39,398 nucleotides of DNA from JBHGYD01 sp041920415 (GCA_041920415.1 JBHGYD010000051.1:1-39398), one strand, 5' to 3'; shown: positions 23,182 to 32,124, counted from the stretch's first letter. Numbers and translations are program-made. The notes: generated by a model from the letters alone, not told the origin.

Positions 23182-24441
23182 TTATGTTTTCATATTATTC
23201 CTTGCCTTTTTAGGTTTAATTGCCACAAACGCAAGAAAACTTGCCAAGAGGCTTGCACCGGCAAGCAAATAAAACATGCCATTCTCCGATTTTTTCATAA
23301 GTAGTGCAACGACGGGAGGACCTGCTGCAACACCTACAAATCGCATTGAGCTGTAAATGGAAGTAATCGTGCCACGTTCTTTCTTTTCGATTCCTTCTGT
23401 AATCAACGCATCTAAACAAGGAAGCGCAACACCGATACCAATCCCACAGAAAAAGAAAATCGCTAGCAATATCCATATATGATTAAAAAAACTTAATAAA
23501 AAAATCGCAACCGCTACTACCAATACTCCAAAAAACGTAAGCCATTTCATTAATGGTTTATTTTTATGAATCTTTTTCCCGGTAATAAATGATGCTAAAC
23601 AAAGCGCGCCAAGGGGCAAGGCTAGTGTAGCCCCCTTTTTAATGCCATCCATTTGATATTTATCTTCTAACATGTTTGACAAGAAAAACAACACACCAAA
23701 TAAAACAAACATTAAAATACCACCGATCGCAAAAATTGCGTAAAGCAAGCGACCTTCTCGATAAAAAATTTGTTTTACCTCCAGTAAAAACTGTTTTATT
23801 GGTAGCGATTGTTGTTGTGTATTTGGGGACTTGATAAAAAATAACATCATTGCGATCGATATCGCACAAAAAACTGGAAAAGCAAAAAAAGGCATATACC
23901 AAATCATCCCGGCAAGCAATGCTCCTAATATCGGACTTAATACTTTGCCAAACGTATTTGCAGTTTCAATCATTCCAAGGCAACCGCTTACTTCACTTTC
24001 ATCTTTAAACATATCACCGACAAGCGGTAAAACAATGGGAGCTGCCCCTGCCGCTCCTACTCCTTGGAGCATTCGACCAATTAAAATAAGTCCATATGGG
24101 TCATCCACTTTCCAAGAAGCCCATCCAGAAATAATCCCCCCAATGGCTGCCAAAACTAAGCTTGGAATAATCACTTTTTTTCTGCCGATGCGGTCGCTCA
24201 AATAACCAGCCATCGGGATTAAAATGATGGCGACAATAGAATAAACCGTAATAATCATGCTTGATTGAAACGGAGTAATGTTCAATTTTTTTTCAATCAT
24301 CGGCAATACAGGAATGAGCATCGAATTGCCGAGCGTCATCACTAATGGAATAGAAGCAAGCGAAGCAATAGCCCATCCTTTTCCCGTAAACTGACTACAT
24401 GTTTTTTCTGTTTTTCCTTGATGTGACATTGTCCATTCCAT
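23182..24441 (-). CDS. MFS transporter, DHA1 drug-efflux type
   Basis: 419 residues with twelve predicted membrane segments. GYLSDRIGRKKVI between TM2 and TM3 is MFS motif A, and GRMLQGVGAAGAAPIVLPLVGDMF covers motifs B and C, which mark proton-driven drug:H+ antiporters. ATG 24441 follows GAGGTAGGAATG. The substrate is unknown. No regulator is adjacent; the upstream neighbour is the chemoreceptor relic. Confidence 0.9.
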   Translation of the reverse strand: MEWTMSHQGKTEKTCSQFTGKGWAIASLASIPLVMTLGNSMLIPVLPMIEKKLNITPFQSSMIITVYSIVAIILIPMAGYLSDRIGRKKVIIPSLVLAAIGGIISGWASWKVDDPYGLILIGRMLQGVGAAGAAPIVLPLVGDMFKDESEVSGCLGMIETANTFGKVLSPILGALLAGMIWYMPFFAFPVFCAISIAMMLFFIKSPNTQQQSLPIKQFLLEVKQIFYREGRLLYAIFAIGGILMFVLFGVLFFLSNMLEDKYQMDGIKKGATLALPLGALCLASFITGKKIHKNKPLMKWLTFFGVLVVAVAIFLLSFFNHIWILLAIFFFCGIGIGVALPCLDALITEGIEKKERGTITSIYSSMRFVGVAAGPPVVALLMKKSENGMFYLLAGASLLASFLAFVAIKPKKARNNMKT

Positions 24442-24539
24442 TTTTCATTCCTACCTCTACTGTCTATACGTTAATATTTTACATCCTTATCATTTCCCTT
24501 TTTCCCTTTTACATTCTAAAACGAAAAACTTTGCCTAAA

Positions 24540-25147
24540 GCAAGGCAAGGTCTTGTATTATTTTCCACCCGTAAACGAAATTCCTTTAATAAAATAGCGT
24601 TTGAAAACGATATGAGCATCAAAAAATTAAATTTGCTCAAACAAATGAAAACAAAAGAGCGAAACAAGCTCACTGCCCAAATGAATAAAAAAGTGCAGCA
24701 AAGCATCATGCTGATGACAGTGACAATTCTCCTCGCCTCCGTTTTATCGATTGGTTTATTAATCATTATCAGCAAAAAGTTACAAGAAGTTGTCGTATTA
24801 TGTGAAAATCTTTCATCAGGCCATTTGGGCGCAAGACGAATGAGCTATACAAAAAACGATGAAATCGAACAAGTTGCCTTCGCGATGCATGAATTAGCAG
24901 ACTATTTACAGCATCGTTTGCACAAATTCGCTAATCAGCCGATTATGTCAACGAAATGTCATACTCATTACGAATCCATGCCGAAAAAACAATGGGTACA
25001 AATGAATAAATTACAGAAGCGATTTTGCAAGTTGCGGCTAGTGCGGAAGAACAAAACGCAACGATGCAAGAGCTATTAGCTTCTTCGCACGATCTTGCTG
25101 ATACAGTAAAAAATTTACAGCAATCGATTATGCGCTTTTCCTTATAA
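24540..25147 (+). pseudogene. Methyl-accepting chemotaxis protein relic (internal deletion plus frameshift)
   Basis: The plus strand encodes a membrane segment (SIMLMTVTILLASVLSIGLL, about 24705-24765) and a HAMP-like domain (LCENLSSGHLGARR...YTKNDEIEQVAFAMHELADYL). It then jumps within about 25 codons to a typical receptor C-terminus in another frame: ITEAILQVAASAEEQNATMQ ending SLQQSIM-like and RFSL-stop at 25147. About 250 residues of the signalling hairpin are missing, an in-frame TAA precedes ITEAI, and the frames are joined near an A-run at about 24985. Most of the sensor domain and any start are also lost. The left boundary is approximate. Confidence 0.82.
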
Positions 25148-25191
25148 GACGAATACTCGCCAAAAACTTACATTACCTTCTCTAATTCCCA

Positions 25192-25221
25192 TTATAGAAT
25201 CATTCCTGTCACCTCATACTA
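25192..25221 (+). promoter_or_regulatory. Sigma-G-type promoter of the SASP gene
   Basis: TTATA (25192-25196), 18 bp, CATACTA (25215-25221): the -10 matches CATnnTA and the -35 has the ATR core of forespore promoters. It is 40 bp upstream of the SASP start, where forespore-specific expression is expected. Confidence 0.7.
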
Positions 25222-25261
25222 AACTTGCAGGACATATTCAACAAGTTAGGAGGAGTGTAAA

Positions 25262-25471
25262 ATGGCAAGAACAAGTAACAAACTGCTTGTACCGGGAATT
25301 GAACAAGCCCTTGATCAAATAAAGTATGAAATCGCTCAAGAATTTGGCGTACAATTAGGTTCTGATACTGTTTCTCGCGCGAACGGATCGGTTGGCGGCG
25401 AGATTACAAAACGTTTAGTTGCTCAAGCGCAAAGCCAGCTTGCTGGATCTTTTCAATCAAAAAATGAATAA
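25262..25471 (+). CDS. Alpha/beta-type small acid-soluble spore protein
   Basis: 69-residue DNA-binding protein of the dormant spore core that protects DNA from UV and heat. It has the germination-protease site YEIAQEFGV and the conserved C-terminal block GGEITKRLVAQAQSQLAG. ATG 25262 follows TTAGGAGG. Full length for the family. Monocistronic with its own sigma-G-like promoter. Several paralogues normally exist per genome, so I give no specific ssp symbol. Confidence 0.96.
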   Translation: MARTSNKLLVPGIEQALDQIKYEIAQEFGVQLGSDTVSRANGSVGGEITKRLVAQAQSQLAGSFQSKNE

Positions 25472-25547
25472 TATGGCTGATTCAAAAGGTGCTAGCGCAC
25501 TATAACACCTACAGTATGTAGTAATTTTTTGTCCGACTAAAACCATA

Positions 25548-25581
25548 AAAGGCTGTTCCTCTAGTTTTGGGACAGCCTCTT
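25548..25581. terminator. Terminator between SASP and ferritin genes
   Basis: aaaggctgttcc / gggacagcctcttt form a stem with one wobble around a 9-nt loop, with T-rich sequence on both sides. Best placed for the minus-strand ferritin gene, and usable for the SASP transcript too. Confidence 0.65.
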
Positions 25582-25605
25582 TCTTCATTTTTGTATATCG
25601 ACCAC

Positions 25606-26112
25606 TTATTGCTGATTTGGTGTAAACGTTCTTTTCGCAAATTCACTATCGAGCATAAATAAAGCGTTATTATCATTTTGAATTCGCTTGAGTTTTTGAA
25701 TAATGTTGTCAAACATCGCTTCTTCTTCGACTTGCTCATCGATAAACCATTTCAAAAAATTAATCGTTGCATGCTCCCGTTCGTCCCAAGCAATGTCCGA
25801 TAATTGATAAATTCGCTTCGTCACTTCTTTCTCTTGAACAAGTGCTTTTTCAAAGCAATCAAGCACGGAAGTAAATTCATTGCTCGGCGAATCAAAGCCG
25901 GTAATAATGGCTCGCTCTCCAAGCGCATTAATAAAATTATAAAATTTCATCGCATGAAAGCGTTCTTCCTCGGCCTGTACTAAAAAAAAGTTCGCAAACC
26001 CATCCAGACTTTCCGCGGAGCAATAAGCAGCCATCGCCATATAGGCATGGGCCGAATAAAACTCAAAGTTCATTTGTTCGTTCAGGCTTTTTAATAACTT
26101 TCCGCTTAACAA
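25606..26112 (-). CDS. Ferritin (iron storage)
   Basis: Non-haem ferritin of 168 residues from TTG 26112, chosen because GAGGTGA lies five bases upstream and the family begins with LSGKLLKSLNEQMNFEFYSA. Ferroxidase-site residues are visible in NEQMNFEFYSAHAYMAMA, EEERFHAMKFYNFI and in EREHATINFLKWFIDEQVEEE. Cytoplasmic 24-mer that oxidises and stores iron. A longer upstream frame exists but has low-complexity Lys/Arg and no RBS. Its TATAAT (26152-26147, minus strand) overlaps the rsgI terminator region. No Fur box was found by eye. Confidence 0.94.
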   Translation of the reverse strand: MLSGKLLKSLNEQMNFEFYSAHAYMAMAAYCSAESLDGFANFFLVQAEEERFHAMKFYNFINALGERAIITGFDSPSNEFTSVLDCFEKALVQEKEVTKRIYQLSDIAWDEREHATINFLKWFIDEQVEEEAMFDNIIQKLKRIQNDNNALFMLDSEFAKRTFTPNQQ

Positions 26113-26160
26113 TCTGGTCACCTCATTTGATGTATTTATTCCTATTATTATAACAAAAAA

Positions 26161-26186
26161 ATCCAGCACAAAACATAGTGCTGGAT
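26161..26186 (-). terminator. Terminator of the sigI-rsgI operon
   Basis: atccagcac (26161-26169) / gtgctggat (26178-26186), 8-nt loop, followed on the minus strand by TTTTTTT. It overlaps the rsgI stop codon and sits just before the ferritin -10. Confidence 0.9.
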
Positions 26187-27349
26187 TATTCTTCATTCTC
26201 TTGTTCCTTTTCAATCTCTCTGTTTTCTTTTTTCTTTTCTTTCCATTCGTATTCGTCATCTTCTGCCTTCATTTTTTCTTTCCATCTTTCTTTTTCAGCT
26301 TTCCGTTCTTGCTTCCATTCGTTTTTTTCTAGATTTTTCTCTTGGTTTTGTTTGTGTTTTTCAATGCTTTTTCTATGACTTTCAACGCGGTCTGCGCGCT
26401 CCGCCATATGAGGTTTCATCTCGTTATTTCGTCGTTCTTTCTCTCTAAATTGGGATGAAGGTTGATTCTCCCTCACATGAGATTTCATCTGATTATTTTG
26501 TTGTTCTTTTTCTTTAACTTGGGATGGAGGTTGATTCAATTTGCGTTCGTTCTTTTGCTCTTTAGGAAGAAGTGTTTCTCCTTGAGAAGGAGCGGGAACG
26601 ATCCCTTGATTTTTTTGCACATTGTCATCTGGAATAAGTTCTTCCCCTTTTTCTCCTGCCTGCTGCTCATTTTCATCTCTGTTCTGTTCTTCCGTTTTTT
26701 TCGTCAGACGCAAAAACCTTCCCGTCGTAAATCCTTTTTTGACCGCTTCATTCCTTACCGCGACCGTGCTCGTTTCTGTTTTTACGACGATATTTTTTGT
26801 TTGATATGACTTCTTCATTTCCGATAATTCTTTTGTCAACTGTTGCGCTGAAGAATGGCTTTTCTCTTTTTCGACAGTTGTAATAAGCACTTCTTCTCCC
26901 TCTTGCAAATAACCCCTTTTCATGCTTAAGCGGATAATTTCCTTGGTAATGTCGACAAATTTTTTCTCTTTCCAATTCGACAAGCGGGAAACGATGTCCT
27001 TTCCTTCTTGATTATATCCCTTGATGTTTAACACTTTCAAATCTTCGTTTACTGCCAGCTCGATACTAGGGTTCATGTCAATTGACATATAAGCGTACAC
27101 TTCATTAGAAGCTGAATTAGAAAACAGCGTAAGTACGAGAAGACAGACAGCGACAACGCTCGTTAACGCTACTTTTATAGGATGATAACGAAAAAACGAC
27201 AGCTTCCCTTTTTGTCTTCGCATTGGCACTTTCCCGATTTCTTGACCAATTTCATAAGCGCCTTCTTTTTTTATCTTAATAAACTCTCCTTCAGGGGTTA
27301 GTAATATGACAAATTCATCATCCACTTCTAAAACGATCCCTTTTTTCAT
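26186..27349 (-). CDS. rsgI: Anti-sigma-I factor RsgI
   Basis: Membrane anti-sigma factor that holds SigI inactive. 387 residues: N-terminal cytoplasmic SigI-binding domain (about 1-50, KKGIVLEVDDEFVILLTPEG), one membrane segment (about 58-77), then the extracytoplasmic domain with YMSIDMNPSIEL, whose Asn-Pro bond (93-94) is reported to be the self-cleavage site in this family. From about 215 the tail is low-complexity, rich in Glu/Lys/Gln/Asn, with a 23-residue tandem repeat (272-294, 295-317). There is no carbohydrate-binding module as in cellulolytic clostridia. ATG 27349 overlaps the sigI stop (ATGA). The tail is about as long as the conserved part. Confidence 0.93.
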   Translation of the reverse strand: MKKGIVLEVDDEFVILLTPEGEFIKIKKEGAYEIGQEIGKVPMRRQKGKLSFFRYHPIKVALTSVVAVCLLVLTLFSNSASNEVYAYMSIDMNPSIELAVNEDLKVLNIKGYNQEGKDIVSRLSNWKEKKFVDITKEIIRLSMKRGYLQEGEEVLITTVEKEKSHSSAQQLTKELSEMKKSYQTKNIVVKTETSTVAVRNEAVKKGFTTGRFLRLTKKTEEQNRDENEQQAGEKGEELIPDDNVQKNQGIVPAPSQGETLLPKEQKNERKLNQPPSQVKEKEQQNNQMKSHVRENQPSSQFREKERRNNEMKPHMAERADRVESHRKSIEKHKQNQEKNLEKNEWKQERKAEKERWKEKMKAEDDEYEWKEKKKENREIEKEQENEE

Positions 27350-28080
27350 GATTGAAGCACCCCTTTTATATAATCTTTTAAATAGACATAATCTCCCGCT
27401 AACACGATGGCAATCGCTATAATATATTTACGGTTTCTTTCGATCGTTTTCCGACTGACATTGACCATATCTTGCAATTGTTTAATCGGCAGTTTCTTTT
27501 TTTCAAACAACTTCGCGCATAACTCGCGATTTTCTACGAGTAATTTTGCCACTTTAATCGCGTTTAATCTAGCATCCGCATGCTTGGGAGATTGCTCGAC
27601 CAGTTCTTGTAACGTTAATCCAAACTCTTGTAACACTTTTTGATAATGAATAATCTCCTCTTTTCGCTGTTCCTGCTCCACTTGTTTATAAAATTCATCC
27701 ATTGACAATTTCGTATCCAAATATGGCTGCGATTTGCCTTTTTCTTCTTCCTCTTCTTCGAAAAGAAACGCTTTTATCTTTGTTTCTTTACGTATATAAT
27801 CGATGACGCGCCTCTTAATCAACAATTCGGCAAATGAAATAAAAGAACCTCCTTTATTTGGCGCGTATTTTTCTATCGCTTCATTAAACGCGATTAATCC
27901 AATGCTAAATTCGTCATCTCCTTCGTTAATAAATCGTTTGCATACATTTGAAACTGTTTTTGCAATAAACGGTTTATATTGATAAATTAATTTATTGCGC
28001 TCGGCTGTATCTCCTTGCTGAATTTCTATAACGGTTTGTTCAATCGTTCTCTCTCTTTTTCTCTTAAATATGCTGAGCAT
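27346..28080 (-). CDS. sigI: RNA polymerase sigma factor SigI
   Basis: Alternative sigma-70-family factor linked to heat stress and envelope in B. subtilis. 244 residues from ATG 28080, which follows GAGGTGA; the in-frame GTG at 28089 lies inside that RBS. Sigma region 2 covers GDTAERNKLIYQYKPFIAKT to LIKRRVIDYIRKE; the C-terminal half has the SigI-type DNA-binding domain (LPIKQLQDMVNVSRKTIERN). An acidic EEEEEEK stretch marks the linker. Upstream are a sigma-A promoter and a leader with a hairpin. Cotranscribed with rsgI. Confidence 0.95.
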   Translation of the reverse strand: MLSIFKRKRERTIEQTVIEIQQGDTAERNKLIYQYKPFIAKTVSNVCKRFINEGDDEFSIGLIAFNEAIEKYAPNKGGSFISFAELLIKRRVIDYIRKETKIKAFLFEEEEEEKGKSQPYLDTKLSMDEFYKQVEQEQRKEEIIHYQKVLQEFGLTLQELVEQSPKHADARLNAIKVAKLLVENRELCAKLFEKKKLPIKQLQDMVNVSRKTIERNRKYIIAIAIVLAGDYVYLKDYIKGVLQS

Positions 28081-28139
28081 CGACTTCACCTCGTTTATGA
28101 AAGAGACGGAAAAATAAACACCTTAGATATTATTCGTAC

Positions 28140-28168
28140 ATGATAACGAATTTGTGTCGGTTGCTCAA
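28140..28168 (-). promoter_or_regulatory. Sigma-A promoter of sigI-rsgI
   Basis: On the minus strand TTGAGC (28168-28163) and TATCAT (28145-28140) with a 17-bp spacer, about 60 bp before the sigI start. Confidence 0.6.
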
Positions 28169-28200
28169 CAGGAAATTGATTACAGTTTTCATTTGTGAAA

Positions 28201-28224
28201 ATAGTCACCTAACATGGTGACTAT
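28201..28224 (-). promoter_or_regulatory. Perfect hairpin upstream of sigI
   Basis: atagtcacc (28201-28209) / ggtgactat (28216-28224) with a 6-nt loop, followed on the minus strand by TTTT. It lies between the sigma-A promoter and a second possible start site further upstream, so it may be an attenuator or an operator. The rest of 28225-28345 holds only a possible sigma-I-type promoter on the minus strand, ACCCCC (28300-28295) and CGTA (28275-28272); its 19-bp spacing makes it tentative. Confidence 0.4.
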
Positions 28225-28365
28225 CACGGGCTGTTCATATCCCTCCTGCTTTATCGAAGCTATCATATGAGTACGAATATAAACAGAGAGATGAGGGGGT
28301 AACGAAGAAAAAAGCTGCTCCTCTAAACAAGGAAAATAGGAAGTAAGCAGTAAAAATAACGATAA

Positions 28366-28395
28366 AAAGACCTCTGCCGAATGGCAAAGGTCTTT
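28366..28395 (-). terminator. Terminator of the amino-acid permease gene
   Basis: aagacctctgcc / ggcaaaggtctt with one internal mismatch and a gaat loop, followed by T-runs; directly after the permease stop codon at 28404. Confidence 0.85.
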
Positions 28396-28403
28396 TTTTC
28401 GAA

Positions 28404-29819
28404 TTATCCGACTTTTTGTTCTAAACCTTCTGATTTATTTAAAGTACTATGTCTGCGACCATATACGGAATAAATAACAAGTCCGATTAACAACCATGAT
28501 ACAAATCCAATCCACGTCATCGCTGGCAATTGAAGAACTAAATATCCACAGAAGGCAACTGCCAACAATGGAACAATAGGAACCATAGGAACTTTAAAAG
28601 CGCGATTTAAATCTGGTTGCGTTTTACGTAAGATGAGTACGCCAATAGAAACCGTAATGAATGCAAATAACGTTCCGATATTCGTTAGTTCCGCTAATTT
28701 ATTCAAAGGTACTACACCAGCAAAGAAAGCAACTAACACGCCTGTTAACCATGTATTCACATATGGAACTTGTCTTACCGGACTAACTCGTGAGAACACT
28801 TTTGGCAATAAGCCATCGCGGCTAATTGCATAGAATAAACGTGTTTGACCATACATCATGACAAGCAATACTGTTGTAATACCAGCAATCGCTCCTAATG
28901 AGATAAAACCTGCTACCCAGTCTTGATGGATGTAGTTTAAAGCAAACGCAACAGGGTTTTTCACATTCAATTGATCATAAGGCACAATTCCGGTTAATAC
29001 GAGCGAAACAGCGATATATAATAACGTACAAACAAGTAAAGACGCGATAATTCCGATTGGCATATTTCGTTGCGGATTTTTTACCTCTTCTGCCGCTGTA
29101 GAAACTGCATCAAAGCCGATGTAAGCAAAGAACACCGTTGCCGCACCAGAAGCTACTCCTGAAAAACCAAATGGCATAAACGGAGTCCAGTTAGCAGGTT
29201 TCACATACCATACACCTACAGCAAGGAACAATAATACGACAGTTACTTTAATAATAACCATAATTGAATTAAAACGAGCTGATTTTTTCACGCCACGTGT
29301 CAATAAGAACGTAATAAGAAGAACGATAAAAATCGCCGGCACATCAATAAACGTTCCTTTTGCCGGGTCATACGCGCTTGTTAGCGCTTTCGGAAGTTCG
29401 ATACCAAAACCAGAAAGCAAGCCTTGAAAGTAACCAGACCATCCCGCAGCAACTGCAGAGGACGCTACCCCATATTCAAGAATTAGGTCCCATCCTAAAA
29501 TCCACGCAATTAACTCACCGAACGCCGCATAACTATAAGTATAAGCACTTCCGGATACCGGCACCGTTGAGGCAAACTCCGCATAACAAAGTGCTGCAAA
29601 TACGCAAGCAAGACCTGAAAGAATAAATGAAAGAACAAGCGCAGGACCAGCATGTTCAGAAGCAGCAACCCCCGTTAATACGAAAATTCCTGTACCGATA
29701 ATGGCGCCGATCCCAAGCATCGTTAAGTCAAATGCACCTAACTCTTTCTTTAACGATGCCCCTTTCCCCCCTGCTTCTTTCAGAAGGACGTCAATAGGCT
29801 TTTTTCTAAATAAATTCAT
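28404..29819 (-). CDS. APC amino-acid permease, CAT family (GkApcT/YfnA-like)
   Basis: 471-residue transporter with twelve membrane segments. TMLGIGAIIGTGIFVLTGVA is the unwound TM1 substrate site, and SGLACVFAALCYAEFAS follows. From memory almost the whole sequence matches GkApcT of Geobacillus kaustophilus, the structurally studied bacterial model of mammalian cationic amino-acid transporters, so it should carry alanine and other neutral or cationic amino acids by proton symport. ATG 29819 follows GGAGAGA. Promoter at 29874-29902, own terminator; not in an operon. Confidence 0.92.
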   Translation of the reverse strand: MNLFRKKPIDVLLKEAGGKGASLKKELGAFDLTMLGIGAIIGTGIFVLTGVAASEHAGPALVLSFILSGLACVFAALCYAEFASTVPVSGSAYTYSYAAFGELIAWILGWDLILEYGVASSAVAAGWSGYFQGLLSGFGIELPKALTSAYDPAKGTFIDVPAIFIVLLITFLLTRGVKKSARFNSIMVIIKVTVVLLFLAVGVWYVKPANWTPFMPFGFSGVASGAATVFFAYIGFDAVSTAAEEVKNPQRNMPIGIIASLLVCTLLYIAVSLVLTGIVPYDQLNVKNPVAFALNYIHQDWVAGFISLGAIAGITTVLLVMMYGQTRLFYAISRDGLLPKVFSRVSPVRQVPYVNTWLTGVLVAFFAGVVPLNKLAELTNIGTLFAFITVSIGVLILRKTQPDLNRAFKVPMVPIVPLLAVAFCGYLVLQLPAMTWIGFVSWLLIGLVIYSVYGRRHSTLNKSEGLEQKVG

Positions 29820-29873
29820 CTTCTGTCTCTCCTTGTCAGTTTCTGTAGAACTTTGCAGAAGTACGCAAGTAAG

Positions 29874-29902
29874 ATTCTATACTATTCAATAATTTTTGTA
29901 AA
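29874..29902 (-). promoter_or_regulatory. Sigma-A promoter of the CAT-family permease
   Basis: TTTACA (29902-29897) and TAGAAT (29879-29874) on the minus strand with a 17-bp spacer. The rest of the 415-bp intergenic region (29903-30100) is AT-rich; it holds an imperfect inverted repeat gttttggtt...aaccaaaa (about 29970-30009) and a small hairpin before a T-run at about 30050-30080, neither of known role. Confidence 0.6.
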
Positions 29903-30100
29903 GTTTAAAAATGAAGAAAAATTTAATACTTTTCTTTTATAAATGGAAATACTGCATAAAATGACACAGTTTTGGTTATTTTTCTCACTTTTTTAGTGAA
30001 ACCAAAAACATATTATTATTATGAGAATAATTTTCTCTATGTCCATCTATAAATAATCTTCCATAAGGATGGATTTTTATTTATTTTCATAAATTCTTAA

Positions 30101-30129
30101 TTTACAATTTTTTCTGATAAATATATAAT
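30101..30129 (+). promoter_or_regulatory. Sigma-A promoter of the DUF485-acetate symporter operon
   Basis: TTTACA (30101-30106) and TATAAT (30124-30129) with a 17-bp spacer, about 106 bp upstream of the first start codon, leaving a leader of about 100 nt. No clear cre site was found in it. Confidence 0.75.
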
Positions 30130-30234
30130 GAATTTGTGACAAGTTTATGAACAACTAAAAGGAAAGGGGGACCGTTTAGCATTCATTGCTGATAAGGAAA
30201 AAAATTCGAAAATCAAAATGAGGAGGGGTCAAAA

Positions 30235-30579
30235 ATGGCAATTAAAGAATTTTCTTCACAGCAGCAACGCACTTCCATCGATTACAGTCAAATTGTCCAA
30301 TCATCATCTTTTCAGCAGTTAATGCGTGAAAAACGAGGTTTTATTTTACCGCTCTCTTTATTCTTTTTAGCGTTTTACTTCACCTTACCGATTTTAACGT
30401 CTTATTCGAACGTGTTGAACACTCCGGCTATCGGTTCCATTAGCTGGGCTTGGTTGTTTGCTTTTGCACAATTTATTATGACGTGGACGCTTTGCATGAT
30501 GTATTCGAAACGTGCTGCTCGATTTGATGAAATAGTTGAAAAAATTAAACAGGAAGTGAAAGAAGGAGGCAACGTATAA
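30235..30579 (+). CDS. DUF485 membrane protein, partner of acetate symporter
   Basis: 114 residues with two membrane helices (about 40-60 and 75-95) and a basic, charged C-terminus. The block SSSFQQLMREKRGFILPLSL is typical of DUF485 (E. coli YjcH), which is nearly always encoded next to ActP-type symporters. ATG 30235 follows GAGGAGGGG. Its stop overlaps the symporter ATG by one base, so translation is coupled. Probably an accessory subunit, though its role is not established. Confidence 0.9.
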   Translation: MAIKEFSSQQQRTSIDYSQIVQSSSFQQLMREKRGFILPLSLFFLAFYFTLPILTSYSNVLNTPAIGSISWAWLFAFAQFIMTWTLCMMYSKRAARFDEIVEKIKQEVKEGGNV

Positions 30580-32120
30580 TGCACGGTTTAGCGTTTTCCC
30601 TGTTCTTAATTATCGTCGCACTGACGCTCGTCATCACGTATTTCGCTTCGAAACGGACAAAAACGACAAGCGAATTTTACACGGCAGACAGCGGTTTAAC
30701 AGGATGGCAAAACGGGTTAGCGATCGCTGGTGACTATATGTCAGCAGCCTCGTTTTTGGGGATTGCTGGAATGATTGCCTTAACTGGCTTTGACGGTTTT
30801 TTCTACAGCATCGGCTTCCTTGTTGCTTATCTAGTTGTTCTTTATATTGTTGCCGAACCTCTTCGCAATTTGGGCAAATATACAATGGCAGATATGATTG
30901 CTGCACGATTTGATGATAAAAAAGTTCGGGGAGTAGCCGCATTAAACACGATTTCCATTTCAATCTTTTACATGATTGCGCAGCTTGTTGGTGCAGGTGG
31001 GCTTATTAAGCTTTTATTAGGAATTGATTATATCTATGCCGTTTTAATCGTCGGCACATTGATGACGATTTATGTTGTGTTTGGCGGTATGACTGCGACA
31101 AGCTGGGTACAAATTGTGAAAGCGGTTTTACTAATGGCAGGAACTTTTATTATTTCGATTATGGTATTTGCAAAATTTGATTTTAGTCTCGTAAAAATGT
31201 TTCATGAGGTCAAAACAGCAACTCCACTAGGCGAAGCATTCCTCAATCCTGGAAATAAATTTAAAAATCCACTCGATACCATCTCACTCAACTTAGCTCT
31301 CATTTTAGGTACAGCAGGGCTTCCACACATTCTCATTCGCTTCTTTACAGTAAAAGACGCACCAACGGCTCGTAAATCAGTTGTATACGCGACATGGATC
31401 ATCGGTGTGTTCTACGTCATGACGATCTTCTTAGGATTCGGCGCGGCAGCGTTTGTCGGTTATGATAAAATTGTCGCGGCAAACCCAGCTGGAAATATGG
31501 CGGCACCGCTACTTGCTGAAGTGTTAGGAGGAGACTTCTTATTTGCCTTCGTATCCGCTGTTGCTTTTGCGACGATTTTAGCGGTTGTAGCCGGTCTTGT
31601 ACTATCTGCGGCTTCTGCATTCGCTCATGATTTCTACAGCCATATCGTTCGCCATGGTCAAGCAACAGAAAAAGAACAAATGGTTGCTGCGCGTTGGGCA
31701 TCGATCGGTGTCGCGATACTATCAATTCTTTTGGCGTTGTTTGCGCAAAAAATGAACGTCGCCTTCCTCGTAGCGTTAGCATTTGCCGTAGCCGCGAGCG
31801 CAAACTTACCAATTATTCTTTTAACGATTTTTTGGAAACGCTTTAATACGACAGGAGCAATTACTGGCATGCTCGTTGGTTTATTCAGCTCATTATTACT
31901 TGTGGCGCTTAGTCCGAACGTTTGGGCACCGCAGCCAGGGGTTGCCATTTTCGTTGGTGAACCGATTTTCAAGCTTGCCAATCCGGGTATCGTGTCCATT
32001 CCATTAGGCTTTATCGCCGCTATTGTCGGTACGCTTCTGTCTTCGAAAAAGGCAGATACTAAGAAATTCGATGAAATTCTTGTGAAAGCAAATACAGGAA
32101 TTAAAGAGTTGACGAATTAA
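30579..32120 (+). CDS. actP: Cation:acetate (monocarboxylate) symporter, SSS family
   Basis: 513 residues with about thirteen membrane segments. TKTTSEFYTADSGLTGWQNG and SAASFLGIAGMIALTGFDG near the N-terminus and GLPHILIRFFTVKDA mid-protein are ActP/MctC signatures of the sodium:solute symporter family. Imports acetate, and possibly propionate or pyruvate, with a cation. ATG 30579 overlaps the DUF485 stop. The PduL-type enzyme elsewhere in this window could use the acetyl-CoA made from it, but they are not linked. Terminated at 32125. Confidence 0.92.
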   Translation: MHGLAFSLFLIIVALTLVITYFASKRTKTTSEFYTADSGLTGWQNGLAIAGDYMSAASFLGIAGMIALTGFDGFFYSIGFLVAYLVVLYIVAEPLRNLGKYTMADMIAARFDDKKVRGVAALNTISISIFYMIAQLVGAGGLIKLLLGIDYIYAVLIVGTLMTIYVVFGGMTATSWVQIVKAVLLMAGTFIISIMVFAKFDFSLVKMFHEVKTATPLGEAFLNPGNKFKNPLDTISLNLALILGTAGLPHILIRFFTVKDAPTARKSVVYATWIIGVFYVMTIFLGFGAAAFVGYDKIVAANPAGNMAAPLLAEVLGGDFLFAFVSAVAFATILAVVAGLVLSAASAFAHDFYSHIVRHGQATEKEQMVAARWASIGVAILSILLALFAQKMNVAFLVALAFAVAASANLPIILLTIFWKRFNTTGAITGMLVGLFSSLLLVALSPNVWAPQPGVAIFVGEPIFKLANPGIVSIPLGFIAAIVGTLLSSKKADTKKFDEILVKANTGIKELTN

Positions 32121-32124
32121 TCAT

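Noticed and set aside
26113..26259. N-terminal extension of the ferritin frame (Lys/Arg-rich)
   Set aside because: No RBS at the upstream start; it is antisense to the rsgI end and terminator, and the TTG at 26112 has a good RBS and family-like N-terminus.
26178..26378. Ser/Phe-rich plus-strand frame
   Set aside because: Shadow of the Lys/Glu-rich RsgI tail read antisense.
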